Positions 1 to 8,943 of a stretch of DNA of 64,000 nucleotides are shown piece after piece. The notes under the pieces were generated by a model, which saw nothing but the letters and a program-made list of their open reading frames with translations, ran no database searches and was not told where the DNA came from. The stretch is taken from contig JAHHHT010000035.1 of NCBI GenBank assembly GCA_019359235.1, positions 1 to 64,000 on the forward strand, written 5' to 3'. Position 1 is the stretch's first letter. Each line of letters begins with the position of its first letter. A program made the position numbers and the translations under genes. The DNA is from Oscillatoria princeps RMCB-10 (lineage in GTDB: Bacteria; Cyanobacteriota; Cyanobacteriia; Cyanobacteriales; Oscillatoriaceae).

Positions 1-965
1 CCGCTCAGCCCGCCCCCAGCCCGTTCCGCCCCACAGCCGCACCCAAGGCAGTCGCCGTAGCCTTCCGCCCGGAGGCCAAACCGGCTCAAAGCCCCACACT
101 GCCCTCGTCGGTGGCGGGGCGGCCCGTACAGGCTTTGCCCAAGGTGCCGGCCACCAGCGGCTCTCAAATGGCCGCTCAGCCCGCCCCCAGCCCGTTCCGC
201 CCCATAGCTGCACCCAAGGCAGTCGCCGTAGCCTTCCGCCCGGAGGCCAAACCGGCTCAAAGCCCCACACTGCCCTCGTCGGTGGCGGGGCGGCCCGTGC
301 AGGCTTTGCCCAAGGTGCCGGCCACCAGCAGCGCTAAAATGGCCGCCCGGCCCGCAGCGGTAGCCGCCCGCCCCACAGCGGCAGCCAAGGCAGCGCCCGC
401 AGCTGTGCGCCTGTCTGCCAAACCGGCTCAAAGCCCCACACTGCCCTCGTCGGTGGCGGGGCGGCCCGTACAGGCTTTGCCCAAGGTGCCGGCCACCAGC
501 AGCGCTAAAATGGCCGCCCGGCCCGCAGCGGCTGCCGCCCGCCCCACAGCCGCACCCAAGGCAGCGCCCGCAGCTGTGCCCCCGTCTGCCAAACCGGCTC
601 AAAGCCCCACACTGCCCTCGTCGGTGGCGGGGCGGCCCGTACAGGCTTTGCCCAAGGGGCCGGCCACCAGCAGCGCTAAAATGGCCGACCGGCCCGCAGC
701 GGTAGCCGCCCGCCCCACAGCGGCAGCCAAGGCAGCGCCCGCAGCTGTGCCCCCGTCTGCCAAACCGGCTCAAAGCCCCACACTGCCCTCGTCGGTGGCG
801 GGGCGGCCCGTACAGGCTTTGCCCAAGGTGCCGGCCACCAGTAGCGCTAAAATGGCCGCCCGACCCGCAGCGGCTGCCGCCCGCCCCACAGCGGCAGCCA
901 AGGCAGCGCCCGCAGCTGTGCCCCCGTCTGCCAAACCGGCTCAAAGCCCCAAACAGCCGTCTGCC
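1..965 (+). repeat. 171-bp (57-codon) tandem repeat array
   Basis: The word gtggcggggcggcccgt recurs at 111, 282, 453, 624 and 795, exactly 171 bp apart. Units are nearly identical at nucleotide level, including synonymous positions, which points to recent expansion or gene conversion. The array is cut by the window start. Confidence 0.95.
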
Positions 966-2240
966 GCAGGGCGACAAGTGTCGGCAAGCCCTAAGGTGCC
1001 GGCAACCCGTGGCTCTCAACTGGCGGCTCAGCCCGCCCGCAGACCGGCCCGCCCCAGCGCAGGACCCAAGGCGTCCCCAGCCGCTTTCCGCCCGTCCGCG
1101 AAACCGGCTCAAGCCCCTAAACTCCCCTCCGATGCAGGGCGAGCCGCGTTAGCGCAGCGGCTAGGCAGGAGCAGCGTTCCGCCCAACCGGCCTGTGGCTC
1201 GCAGCGCTCAAATGGCCCCTCAGCCCGCCCGCAGCCCGTCCCGACCGGCGGCCCAACCCCTGGCAGCCCGAGTCGCCCGCAGCTCGTCCTCGCAAGCTCC
1301 TGAAGTGCCCGCACTCCCCACGATGGCAGGGCGACAAGTGCCGGCACTGCCCGGACTGCCAGGGAACATTGGCCCTAAAATTCCCGAGAAGCCAGCTGCC
1401 CGCCCGTCCCGCCCGGCGGCCCGACCGCAAGCTGGCCAGTCCCGCCCGGCGGCCCGACCACAAGCCGGCTCGTCCCGCCCGGCGGCGGGAGCCAAGACAG
1501 GCCCCGTCGCCCTCCGCCCGTCGCCAAAAGCGCCTGAAGTGCCTAAACTGCCCGCTGTGCCAGGGCGGCAAGTGCCAGCGCTGCCTGGACTGCCGGGGAA
1601 CATTGGCCCTAAAATTCCAGAGCCGCCTGCGGAAAAGCCTGCCGCTCCACAGCCTGCCGCTAACCCAGAACCGCCGATTCCCCCACTCCCACCTGTCCCC
1701 CAACCGGACATCGCCCGAGCGGTGGAAATCAGCGGCGTAGTCCAGGTGGGGAATGAAACTCAAATCATTTTGAAAGCCCCGAATGAGCCCACCAGCCGGT
1801 ACGTCAAGGTGGGGCAGCGGCTGGCAAATGGCCAGGTTCTGGTGAAACGGGTAGAACTGAATCAAGGCGCAGACCCGGTGGTGATTCTGGAGGAAAATGG
1901 CATAGAGGTTGAGAAACTAGTCGGGGAAAAACCCGTAACCCCCGCCGCCGAAACGCCGGCACCGGGAGCGCCGGCACCGGGAGCGCCGGCACCGGGAGTG
2001 GCGGTACCGGGAGCGCCGGCACCGGGAGTGGCGGTACCGACAGCGCCGGCACCGGGAGTGGCGGTACCGACAGCGCCGGCACCGGGAGTGGCGGTACCGA
2101 CAGCGCCGGCACCGGGAGTGGCGGTACCGACAGCACCCGCACCGGGAGTGGCGGTACCGACAGCGCCGGCACCGGGAGTGGCGGTACCGACAGCACCCGC
2201 ACCCTCCGAGCCCGCACCACCAAGGCAGTCTGGCACCTAG
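1..2240 (+). CDS. Ala/Pro-rich tandem-repeat protein with PilP/GspC-like C-terminal module (5' end outside window)
   Basis: The frame is open from base 3, so the true start lies upstream; the GTG at 111 sits inside a repeat and is not the start. The N-terminal part is a run of 57-residue Ala/Pro/Lys repeats, followed by looser repeats with the motif GRQVPALPGLPGN. Near residue 550 (counted from 111) a compact non-repetitive stretch appears, with ISGVVQVGNETQIILKAP and SRYVKVGQRLANGQVL. It resembles the small beta-domain of PilP/GspC-type pilus or secretion assembly proteins. The protein then ends in a 10-residue APAPGVAVPT repeat. A role as an extended envelope-spanning linker is inference. 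The PilP-like assignment is from recall of the motif only and is tentative; the open frame itself is certain. Confidence 0.7.
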   Translation, partial: AQPAPSPFRPTAAPKAVAVAFRPEAKPAQSPTLPSSVAGRPVQALPKVPATSGSQMAAQPAPSPFRPIAAPKAVAVAFRPEAKPAQSPTLPSSVAGRPVQALPKVPATSSAKMAARPAAVAARPTAAAKAAPAAVRLSAKPAQSPTLPSSVAGRPVQALPKVPATSSAKMAARPAAAAARPTAAPKAAPAAVPPSAKPAQSPTLPSSVAGRPVQALPKGPATSSAKMADRPAAVAARPTAAAKAAPAAVPPSAKPAQSPTLPSSVAGRPVQALPKVPATSSAKMAARPAAAAARPTAAAKAAPAAVPPSAKPAQSPKQPSAAGRQVSASPKVPATRGSQLAAQPARRPARPSAGPKASPAAFRPSAKPAQAPKLPSDAGRAALAQRLGRSSVPPNRPVARSAQMAPQPARSPSRPAAQPLAARVARSSSSQAPEVPALPTMAGRQVPALPGLPGNIGPKIPEKPAARPSRPAARPQAGQSRPAARPQAGSSRPAAGAKTGPVALRPSPKAPEVPKLPAVPGRQVPALPGLPGNIGPKIPEPPAEKPAAPQPAANPEPPIPPLPPVPQPDIARAVEISGVVQVGNETQIILKAPNEPTSRYVKVGQRLANGQVLVKRVELNQGADPVVILEENGIEVEKLVGEKPVTPAAETPAPGAPAPGAPAPGVAVPGAPAPGVAVPTAPAPGVAVPTAPAPGVAVPTAPAPGVAVPTAPAPGVAVPTAPAPGVAVPTAPAPSEPAPPRQSGT
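1960..2212 (+). repeat. 30-bp tandem repeat encoding APAPGVAVPT
   Basis: About seven near-perfect copies of a 30-bp unit containing gccggcaccgggagtggcgg and gtaccgaca, preceded by shorter 12-bp gcgccggcaccggga variants. It forms the C-terminal Pro/Ala/Val tail of the repeat protein. Confidence 0.93.
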
Positions 2241-2880
2241 CACAGCGGTGTTTCAAAGGAGCCAAAACTGCTGCTTAATTGCTCGCGCCCGCACCCGACT
2301 GGCAAGCCGGTCGGGATGTCTGTCTCTGCCAGACAAAAGCGCAGGCGTATCGTCGATCTCCCCCGACTCGATCGTCTGAATGCCACTGACAAGCAACTCG
2401 ACATCAGTGCCGGCGGTCGCTAAATTGTATCTATCTGCCGAGCGCTCGGCTTGCCCAGACGCCAAACTGTGCCACCGGCAGACCCCGCGCATCCCAGCCG
2501 GTCGCCGCCGGTATACTGGGAAACAGCCGCCATCCCCCGATTAGCGGCTTGAGTCGATCTGTCGTCTTTGCAGCTCCTCGAACAGGACAGTGGGACAGTG
2601 CGCTCTGCGCTCGCCGCCCAGATGTCGCGCTGTCCGCGCATCCGTCGCCGCGAGAAGCCACAATCGCAGCACAAACTGAACAAGCCGCCCCTTTGTGCGA
2701 AAGAACTGCATAATTTAGCGGCAGCGAACAGCCAGGTGCCATACGGGCGTAAATGCTTGTGTGAGTGGGTATAACTGCAGGCGACAGAACCCGATATTGG
2801 AAAAGTGGGATTGAAAATTAACAGCCAATCTCCTATTTAAAATCTCAACGCGAAAATCATTTGGTTGGAGGATTTTACCC
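2241..2880. other. spacer without a recognised gene
   Basis: About 640 bp. Several short open frames exist on the minus strand, but they overlap one another, lack ribosome-binding sites and match nothing I recognise. An AT-rich stretch just before 2881 probably holds the promoter of the MORN gene. Confidence 0.5.
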
Positions 2881-3627
2881 ATGCCTCACTCAATTCAAAA
2901 AATCGGGATGCTGATAGTAGCGGCGTTTCTCCTGGAAACCGGCACTTATCTAAGCAATCCCTTGCCATCAGTGGCGCAAGACGCTGGTGCTAAACCCCCC
3001 CGCTGCGAAGGAAACCCCCGCAACGGTAAAGCAAAATGCAATTACGAGGGGGGTGACAACTATGTGGGAAACATGGTTAACGGTCTGCCCGATGGGATAG
3101 GCATCTATGTATACGCCAATGGCGACCGCTACGAGGGACAGTTCCGCCGGGGACGGCCAAACGGTCAGGGGGTTTTCATTTTTAAGGACGATTCCCGCTA
3201 CGAGGGACAGTTCCAGGACGGTACGATCGTCAGTGGCAAAGCCATCTTCGCCGATGGCAATCGCTACGAAGGACCGTTCAAGATCGTCCGAATGGTTGAC
3301 AGCGGCAGCATTACCAGCCAGCCTCACGGGCGGGGGAAATTTATCTTCTCCAATGGCGATCGCTACGAGGGGGAATTCTTCGCTGGCGCGATTTTTGGCA
3401 GAGGAACCGTTATACGCACAGATGGCACTCGCTGCGAAGGACAGTTCTTCAATAGCGGCCTGGACGGTAGAGGCACCTGCAGATACCCAAACCGGGCTCG
3501 CTATGAGGGGGAGTTGCGCCAGGGCCGGCCTCATGGCAGAGGGGCGCTCATACAGGCCAATGGCAAGCGCTTCCAGGGAGAGTTCCGGGAGGGCCAGCCC
3601 GTAGACCCAAAAGCGCCTAAATCCTGA
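2881..3627 (+). CDS. exported MORN-repeat protein
   Basis: 248 residues. An N-terminal hydrophobic segment (about residues 8-33, ending near SVAQDA) looks like a signal peptide, so the product is probably periplasmic or envelope-bound. The rest is a chain of about eight MORN motifs of the form G.RYEGQF..G...G.G, from about residue 55 to the end (for example NGDRYEGQFRRGRPNGQG). MORN repeats form elongated beta-structures that often bind lipids or proteins in other systems. Cyanobacterial members are mostly uncharacterised. The ATG is preceded by TTGGAGGATTTT, a good ribosome-binding site. No catalytic domain is fused, so the function is likely scaffolding; this is inference. Confidence 0.9.
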   Translation: MPHSIQKIGMLIVAAFLLETGTYLSNPLPSVAQDAGAKPPRCEGNPRNGKAKCNYEGGDNYVGNMVNGLPDGIGIYVYANGDRYEGQFRRGRPNGQGVFIFKDDSRYEGQFQDGTIVSGKAIFADGNRYEGPFKIVRMVDSGSITSQPHGRGKFIFSNGDRYEGEFFAGAIFGRGTVIRTDGTRCEGQFFNSGLDGRGTCRYPNRARYEGELRQGRPHGRGALIQANGKRFQGEFREGQPVDPKAPKS

Positions 3628-3875
3628 GACAGCAAGCAGCGAGAGCGCGGTTTTCAACTGGCGTCGCACCCGCTAATCCTCCCTGTGCCGGGCGGGACGC
3701 CTGCCTTGCGGGTGGGTCAGGGGCCGAAAATAATTGCGCAGCATTCAATCGCACAGCGCTCCTGATTCGGCTGGCAGCAAATCTCAGGTGATCAAGATTT
3801 GCAACGACTCCTGGGCACCAGCGCTACAGTTGAGAGAGACTTTTTGTACTGTAATGCTTGTGGGGGCTTGCTGCC

Positions 3876-4517
3876 ATGACCGCCTTGCTTGATGCTTCCT
3901 CCCAGACTAGCCAGTCTCCGTTTGATTTTGCCCCTCACCCCACCCAAGATGCTGAGTTGCTCAGGCTGCTGAATTTTGTTCCCGGTCTGAAGGAACTCTT
4001 GATGCTGCGCCAAGTGCACGCCTTGGAACACGCTACCGTTTGGGTGCTGAGCGCAACTCCCGCCTCACCGGCTTCTCGGAGAATCTTACCGGCGGGTGCT
4101 GCTGATAACGAGCTGTTGGGGGGCATGTCCACGGACAAAGGATTTTACCTCTATGGCCACGTCCATACGGTGCAGCTGCAAAGGGCCACTCACACCGCCC
4201 TGCAGCGCCTCACTGGCGGTGAGTGGGACCTGGCTGTCCATCCGCGCTGCGGCACGAATCTGTCGGTGGGGATGCTCCTGACGGCAGGACTGGCTGTTGG
4301 CATCCACCTGCTGCTGCCCCGAGGGCCGGTGGAACAGCTGATTGGTCTGGGCGTGGCAGCCACTACTGCAGCCCAGCTGGCTCCTGACGTGGGCAGCCTC
4401 GCTCAGCGCTACTTGACCACTGCGATTCCCTTCAATCTGGGTATTGAAGATGTTAGGATCACCCGCGACCTCTGGGGGCGGAGCGCCCATTTCGTCCGCG
4501 TCCGCTGGAGGGAGTGA
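3876..4517 (+). CDS. DUF6391 family protein
   Basis: About 213 residues from the ATG at 3876. An in-frame TTG at 3858 is possible, but the ATG follows a G-rich ribosome-binding stretch. Family hallmarks are the motif RQVHALEHAT near the N-terminus, a GGMSTDKGFYLYG block, and HPRCGTN followed by a hydrophobic segment (about residues 130-175) that could cross or sit on a membrane. The family is widespread in cyanobacteria and, as far as I recall, has no known function. It stands alone, 230 bp after the MORN gene and on the same strand as psaE. Confidence 0.8.
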   Translation: MTALLDASSQTSQSPFDFAPHPTQDAELLRLLNFVPGLKELLMLRQVHALEHATVWVLSATPASPASRRILPAGAADNELLGGMSTDKGFYLYGHVHTVQLQRATHTALQRLTGGEWDLAVHPRCGTNLSVGMLLTAGLAVGIHLLLPRGPVEQLIGLGVAATTAAQLAPDVGSLAQRYLTTAIPFNLGIEDVRITRDLWGRSAHFVRVRWRE

Positions 4518-4843
4518 CCGCACAGGCAAGAAGGATGACGCGCTCTCGGGCGATCCCGCCAGCCATTGCCCCCGCCGCTGACCCCACCGCTGCGGCACTC
4601 CCTTTGGCGCAAGCTTGACGGCAGGGCGGGCCCGCTAGGGTGAGGGGTTTTGCAGCAAGGTTGGTCCGCTTCTGGAACTCCTCTGGCCTCCAGCCGCCTC
4701 AGGCGGTGCGGGAGCCAGACAAAAGCCGGCTCAATAGTAACAAAACTTAAAGAATAGAGTGAGTCAAGAGTCCAGATAGGATAGTACGCTGAAAAACAAT
4801 TACCTGTTTGGTTTGACAATCCATCGCAAAGGGAAGGAAGATC
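4518..4843. other. psaE upstream region
   Basis: 326 bp with no gene seen. The part nearest psaE is AT-rich and should carry its promoter and leader. No terminator or riboswitch fold was recognised. Confidence 0.45.
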
Positions 4844-5155
4844 ATGGTTCAACGCGGCTCTAAGGTTCGGATTCTCCGTAAAGAGTCCTACTGGTACAAG
4901 GATGTGGGCACGGTTGCCTCCGTAGACCAAAGCGGCATCAAGTACTCCGTCATCGTCCGCTTCGAGAAGGTCAATTACTCGGGTATCAACACCAACAACT
5001 TCGCGCCTTCGGAAGTGGTCGAGGTTGAAGCTCCCAAGAAGGATAAAAAAGCGCCCGCAGCTGCCGCCGCCGGCAAGGGTGGGGTGAAAGATGCAGGCTC
5101 CGGTAAGGCCGGTAGCGGCGGACAAACCAAGGCGAAGGAAACTGGCAAACCATAA
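4844..5155 (+). CDS. psaE: photosystem I reaction centre subunit IV (PsaE) with long C-terminal tail
   Basis: PsaE is a stromal subunit of photosystem I that helps ferredoxin docking and cyclic electron flow. Residues 1-65 are a complete PsaE fold ([18 protein letters not shown], then [19 protein letters not shown]). The family usually ends near residue 70-75; here the protein is 103 residues, with a 35-residue Lys/Ala/Gly-rich tail. The start ATG follows GGGAAGGAAG. The gene stands alone and fpg begins 64 bp downstream. The tail has no stop or frameshift and seems genuine. Confidence 0.97.
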   Translation: MVQRGSKVRILRKESYWYKDVGTVASVDQSGIKYSVIVRFEKVNYSGINTNNFAPSEVVEVEAPKKDKKAPAAAAAGKGGVKDAGSGKAGSGGQTKAKETGKP

Positions 5156-5219
5156 GCTAAATCCTGAGAAGGCAGGCCAACCGGGCACTCCAGATCGGGG
5201 AACTGAAGGGCATTAAATT

Positions 5220-6113
5220 TTGCCAGAACTTCCAGAAGTTGAAACGGTGCGCCTGGGGCTGAATCAAGTCACCTCAGGCCAGGAAATACTGGGTGGGGAT
5301 GTGTTGCGGCCTCGCACCATCGCCCATCCTCTTTCTGCTGAGGATTTTTTGGCGGGGCTGAAAGGGGCAACTCTGGCCCAGTGGCACCGGCGGGGTAAAT
5401 ATTTACTCGCCGAACTCTGCAAGCCGGCGTCAGCGCCTGAGGGGCGCGCTCTCAGCTTACCGCCGCTCCCGAATCTTGGCTTAGCTGGCTGGTTGGGCGT
5501 CCACCTGCGGATGACCGGCCAGCTGCTGTGGCTGGATCGGGACACCCCGCTGCAAAAACACACCCGCGTCCGCTTTTTCTTTACGGGCAATCGCGAGTTG
5601 CGCTTTGTAGACCAGCGGACGTTTGGCCAGATGTGGCTGGTGTCGGGAGCGGCAGATCCCTCTGACACGATCTCTGGCCTCGGGCAGCTGGGGCCAGAAC
5701 CTTTCTCAGCTGAGTTTTCCGCTCAATACCTGGCAAAAGCTCTCCTGCACCGCCGCCGTCCTGTAAAAACGGCTCTGCTCGACCAGTCGATTATTGCCGG
5801 TGCGGGCAATATCTATGCCGATGAAGCTTTGTTTAAGGCCGGCTTGCGCCCGGACGCGCTGTGCTCGGATTTGAGCCGGGAGCAAATCGCTAAATTGCGC
5901 GACGCCCTGATTGAGGTTTTGCAAGAGGCTATTATAGCAGGTGGTTCGACGATTCGCAACTTTGTTTCCGTAGAGGGCGTGAACGGCAATTATGCCGGTG
6001 TCGCTTGGGTGTACAGTCGAACAGGCCAGCCCTGTCGCGTCTGCGGCACGCCGGTGGAACGCCTCAAATTAGCCGGTCGGTCGTCGCACTTTTGCCCGCA
6101 GTGCCAGCAATAG
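5220..6113 (+). CDS. mutM: formamidopyrimidine-DNA glycosylase
   Basis: Bifunctional DNA glycosylase/AP lyase that removes 8-oxoguanine and formamidopyrimidines. The start is TTG at 5220, fixed by the obligatory PELPEVE N-terminus: Pro after the initiator Met is the nucleophile and the next Glu is catalytic. HLRMTGQL, the helix-two-turn-helix region GAGNIYADEALF, and the C-terminal four-cysteine zinc finger (CRVCGTP...FCPQC) are all present. 297 residues is a normal length. It follows psaE on the same strand by 64 bp; the pairing is common in cyanobacteria and fits repair of photo-oxidative damage. Confidence 0.97.
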   Translation: MPELPEVETVRLGLNQVTSGQEILGGDVLRPRTIAHPLSAEDFLAGLKGATLAQWHRRGKYLLAELCKPASAPEGRALSLPPLPNLGLAGWLGVHLRMTGQLLWLDRDTPLQKHTRVRFFFTGNRELRFVDQRTFGQMWLVSGAADPSDTISGLGQLGPEPFSAEFSAQYLAKALLHRRRPVKTALLDQSIIAGAGNIYADEALFKAGLRPDALCSDLSREQIAKLRDALIEVLQEAIIAGGSTIRNFVSVEGVNGNYAGVAWVYSRTGQPCRVCGTPVERLKLAGRSSHFCPQCQQ

Positions 6114-6114
6114 C

Positions 6115-6222
6115 TTAGGGGTTAGGGGTCAGGGGTCAGGGGTCAGGGGTCAGGTGTTAGGGGTTGGGTGTTAGGGGAAAGCCAATGCCCGATGCCCGAT
6201 GCCCGATGCCCGATGCCCCATG
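6115..6222. repeat. short tandem heptamer repeats (STRR)
   Basis: Two adjacent 7-bp arrays: GGGGTCA/GGGGTTA-type units at about 6115-6177, and four ATGCCCG-type units at 6185-6222. They lie between mutM and ndhO. Such heptamer arrays are typical of filamentous cyanobacterial spacers. Confidence 0.92.
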
Positions 6223-6277
6223 CGCCGGAAGCGCCCTACAATTTTTAATGACAGCAATCCGAGAGTCCAGACAGAGT

Positions 6278-6511
6278 ATGCCAGAAAAGAAAAATGGGGC
6301 AATTAAAAAAGGCGACCTTGTCCGCGCCGTCCGCGAAAAGTTGGAAAATAGCCTGGAAGCGCAAGCATCTGACCCCCGCTTCCCCCCTTATATCTTTGAC
6401 AGCAAGGGGGAAGTGGTGGACATCCGGGGCGATTACGCTTTTGTGAAGTTTGGCAAAGTGCCCACGCCGAATATTTGGTTGCGTACCGACCAGCTAGAAC
6501 CCTTTAAGTAA
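6278..6511 (+). CDS. ndhO: NDH-1 complex subunit O
   Basis: 77 residues from the ATG at 6278. The open frame extends to 6164, but the upstream part is made of heptamer repeat and is not conserved. The core [19 protein letters not shown], followed by [15 protein letters not shown] and VPTPNIWLR, is diagnostic for NdhO. NdhO is a peripheral cytoplasmic subunit of the cyanobacterial/chloroplast NDH-1 complex, which reduces plastoquinone with ferredoxin in respiration and cyclic electron flow. Length is normal. It precedes mdh by 216 bp. Confidence 0.94.
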   Translation: MPEKKNGAIKKGDLVRAVREKLENSLEAQASDPRFPPYIFDSKGEVVDIRGDYAFVKFGKVPTPNIWLRTDQLEPFK

Positions 6512-6727
6512 CCTGAAGCGGGGCGCGAGAGGGGGCAAATCTACCCCTGTGGGGAGATCGCTTGACGCGCCCGCACTCTTGACATTCGCCGCTTTGTGTG
6601 ATAAAAAGACGCGCAACGGGAATTGGAGGTCGGTCAGGCAAAAACTAAAGATTCCCCAAATAATACCGGCAGTAGGCGGAAACAGGTGTGAGAATGATGC
6701 CGGAAACGGGATAGAAAAGAGATTGAT

Positions 6728-7714
6728 ATGACAGACACTCCTTTGTCCAAGCCTGTTGGTACCGGCAGCCGCGTGGCCGTTATTGGTGCCGGCAAGGTTG
6801 GCAGTACCCTGGCCCAGCGGATTGCCGAGAAAAACATCGCCGATGTGGTTTTGCTGGACATTATACCGGGCATGCCCCGAGGTATTGCTCTCGACCTGAT
6901 GGAAGCCCGGGGGGTGGAGCGCCACGACCGGCAGATTATTGGCACAACGGATTACAAGGATACCGCCGGCTCTAGCATTGTGGTGATCACTGCCGGTCTG
7001 CCTCGCAAACCGGGGATGAGTCGGGAAGACTTGGTGAAGACTAATGCCAAGATTGTGGTGGACGCCACTAAACAAGCGATTGCCAATTCTCCGGACGCGA
7101 TCGTGATCGTGGTTACCAATCCGCTGGACGTGATGACTTACTTGGCTTGGGAAGCCAGTGGTATCCCCGTAAACCGCGTGATTGGCATGGCAGGGGTACT
7201 CGACTCGGCGCGGTTCCAGACCTTTATTGCGATGGAACTGGGCGTTTCTGTGCGGGAGATCAACGCTATGGTGCTCGGCGATCACGGCCAGTTGATGGTG
7301 CCGGTGCCTCGCTACAGCACGGTTGGGGGTATTCCGATTACAGAACTGATGGACGACGCTACGATTGAGCGCCTCGTGCAGCGCACTCGCAATGGCGGGA
7401 CGGAAATTGTGGAACTGATGCAGACCGGCAGCGCTTATTACGCACCGGCTTCTTCTGTCTGTCTGATGGTAGAGGCGATTTTATTCAATGAGTCTCGCCT
7501 GGTGCCGGCGGCGGCTTATCTGCAAGGGGAATACGGTTTGCGCGATATTTTCCTGGGCGTGCCCTGCCGGTTGGGCAGCGGTGGGGTGGAGCAGGTGGTC
7601 GAACTCCACCTGACGCCGGAGGAAAAGGCTGCTTTCATGGCTTCTGCTGATGCGGTTCGCCAAAATGTGGCGCGGGCGAAAGAAATAATCGCCCCTGTGC
7701 CTGAGACTGTGTGA
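6728..7714 (+). CDS. mdh: malate dehydrogenase (LDH-like type)
   Basis: 328 residues. NAD-dependent interconversion of malate and oxaloacetate. The Rossmann motif GAGKVG lies at residues 20-25. The substrate loop LPRKPGMSRE carries Arg93, as in malate enzymes; lactate enzymes have Gln in the equivalent loop. NPLD (131-134) supplies the Asp of the catalytic pair and His186 is the proton acceptor. The usual GGHGD around this His reads GDHGQ, a local variation that leaves the catalytic His intact. It is likely transcribed alone, with a hairpin directly after the stop. Confidence 0.95.
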   Translation: MTDTPLSKPVGTGSRVAVIGAGKVGSTLAQRIAEKNIADVVLLDIIPGMPRGIALDLMEARGVERHDRQIIGTTDYKDTAGSSIVVITAGLPRKPGMSREDLVKTNAKIVVDATKQAIANSPDAIVIVVTNPLDVMTYLAWEASGIPVNRVIGMAGVLDSARFQTFIAMELGVSVREINAMVLGDHGQLMVPVPRYSTVGGIPITELMDDATIERLVQRTRNGGTEIVELMQTGSAYYAPASSVCLMVEAILFNESRLVPAAAYLQGEYGLRDIFLGVPCRLGSGGVEQVVELHLTPEEKAAFMASADAVRQNVARAKEIIAPVPETV

Positions 7715-7730
7715 GGCTTGCGCCGCACAA

Positions 7731-7752
7731 GGGTGCGCCAAAAGGCGCACCC
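7731..7752 (+). terminator. hairpin after mdh
   Basis: GGGTGCGCC-AAAA-GGCGCACCC, a perfect 9-bp stem with an AAAA loop, 16 bp after the mdh stop codon. No T-run follows, so termination strength is uncertain. Confidence 0.6.
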
Positions 7753-7778
7753 CCCCAACCGTGGGAGCGCTACAAGCA

Positions 7779-7914
7779 AATTATATCAAATTCGGTTGAA
7801 GAATCATAATATATATGATGGGGGATTGGGCATTGACCATATCTATGTGGGCATAAATGCTTCCCTGACCGGTACTCTCTAATTGATTAATCAACCGGAC
7901 ATGATATTAATTAG
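7779..7914. mobile_element. MITE-like element with ATATCATGTC-type ends
   Basis: The left end, attatatcaaattcggttga, is the imperfect inverted counterpart of the right end, tcaaccggacatgatattaat. There is no coding capacity. The right end closely matches 36511-36533, so the element is dispersed. Exact borders are uncertain. Confidence 0.5.
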
Positions 7915-8128
7915 CCGAAAGGGAAACAAATTTCTCACGGGAGGCGTCTGGATAAAACCGAGCGGGCTGGGAAGACCCTGTTCCAGCGCAGGGACGCGCC
8001 AAAACCCAGCGTCCGGGCTGATGCCGGCGCGAATAGTGACAGCACGCCTCCGATTGCCCTCCGTTAAAGGGCAACCCCTAGGGGCAAGAATTTGTCATAG
8101 CAGTTAAAGACAGCGGGTAAAAAAGAAA

Positions 8129-8332
8129 TTAATCTTCACACTCTTCACCGACTAACAGGGCTAGCAAGCCGAGGGGCAAAGCCACAATGGGGAATAGGGT
8201 CAAGTAGACGAGCGTGCACAAGCAGATGTCAAGAGCCTTGGCGCCCTTAGCAACAGCCTTTTCAGAAGCCGAGACGAGGTAAGGCAAGGAAGCGATTGCG
8301 GAGAGCTTGGTTGCGAACAGTGGAGTTTTCAT
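8129..8332 (-). CDS. small membrane protein, unknown
   Basis: 67 residues. A short N-terminal part containing SEKAVAKGAK precedes a strongly hydrophobic helix (about residues 37-61) and an acidic Cys-containing tail, EECED. The composition and single membrane segment look like a real small thylakoid or plasma-membrane protein. No clear Shine-Dalgarno sequence precedes the ATG and I recognise no family. It could be spurious. Confidence 0.45.
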   Translation of the reverse strand: MKTPLFATKLSAIASLPYLVSASEKAVAKGAKALDICLCTLVYLTLFPIVALPLGLLALLVGEECED

Positions 8333-8943
8333 ACGGGTTGGAGTGAGAATCTAAAAAAAAATATAAACAATTTTACATCAGACTGCTTCGGTTGATTTTG
8401 GGATTTTTTTTCTCCCCGATCCTCCGTATTTCCACGGAGGCTGGCTGGTGGGGTTTGAGGGCCGGTTGAGATTTTAGATTTTAGATTTAAGATTGTAGAG
8501 TCAGCCAAAGCCAAGCCTGCAGGCATTTGCAGCTGTGGGGAACCGTGCGCTCTAAGCGCGTGAAATGGCAGAAGTTGCCTGATACGGGATCTTGCGGATA
8601 CTGAGCGCTGAAGCGCCAAAGGGGCAGAAATGGGCAACAACCGCCGTCAGGAGCGTTTGAGCGACTGGCGATCGTGCCTGCGTCCAAAGAGTCTGTGATC
8701 GCATTGGCTGCCTTGTGACATTTGGTGGCTGCTATGGGGCAAAATAGCAACATGCGCTACAGAGCGACATTGGAGCGATCGCGCACCGGCCTGAGCTGTT
8801 CAATGGCTGCACGCTTTGGCCAGCAACTCTGTGCCAAATGCAGGGCGTCTACCTTATGGTTCACCTGTCTGGGGTAAAACACCTATCTAGGGCCTTGGAT
8901 AAGGCTCTCGGACTCCACTGAGTACCTGACCACAGAAATTGCT
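8333..8943. other. spacer ahead of the accessory island
   Basis: About 610 bp. It holds ATTTTAGATT repeats near 8470-8492 and a GCGATCGC (HIP1-type) palindrome near 8777. I looked for a winged-helix gene partner of the ATPase at 8944 and saw none. Confidence 0.5.

Noticed and set aside
1161-1865. Long minus-strand frames opposite the repeat protein
   Set aside because: Low-complexity Gly/Arg translations produced by GC-rich Ala/Pro codons on the other strand.
2968-3669. 233-codon minus-strand frame opposite the MORN gene
   Set aside because: It is the antisense shadow of a repetitive gene with clear MORN motifs, a signal peptide and a ribosome-binding site on the plus strand.
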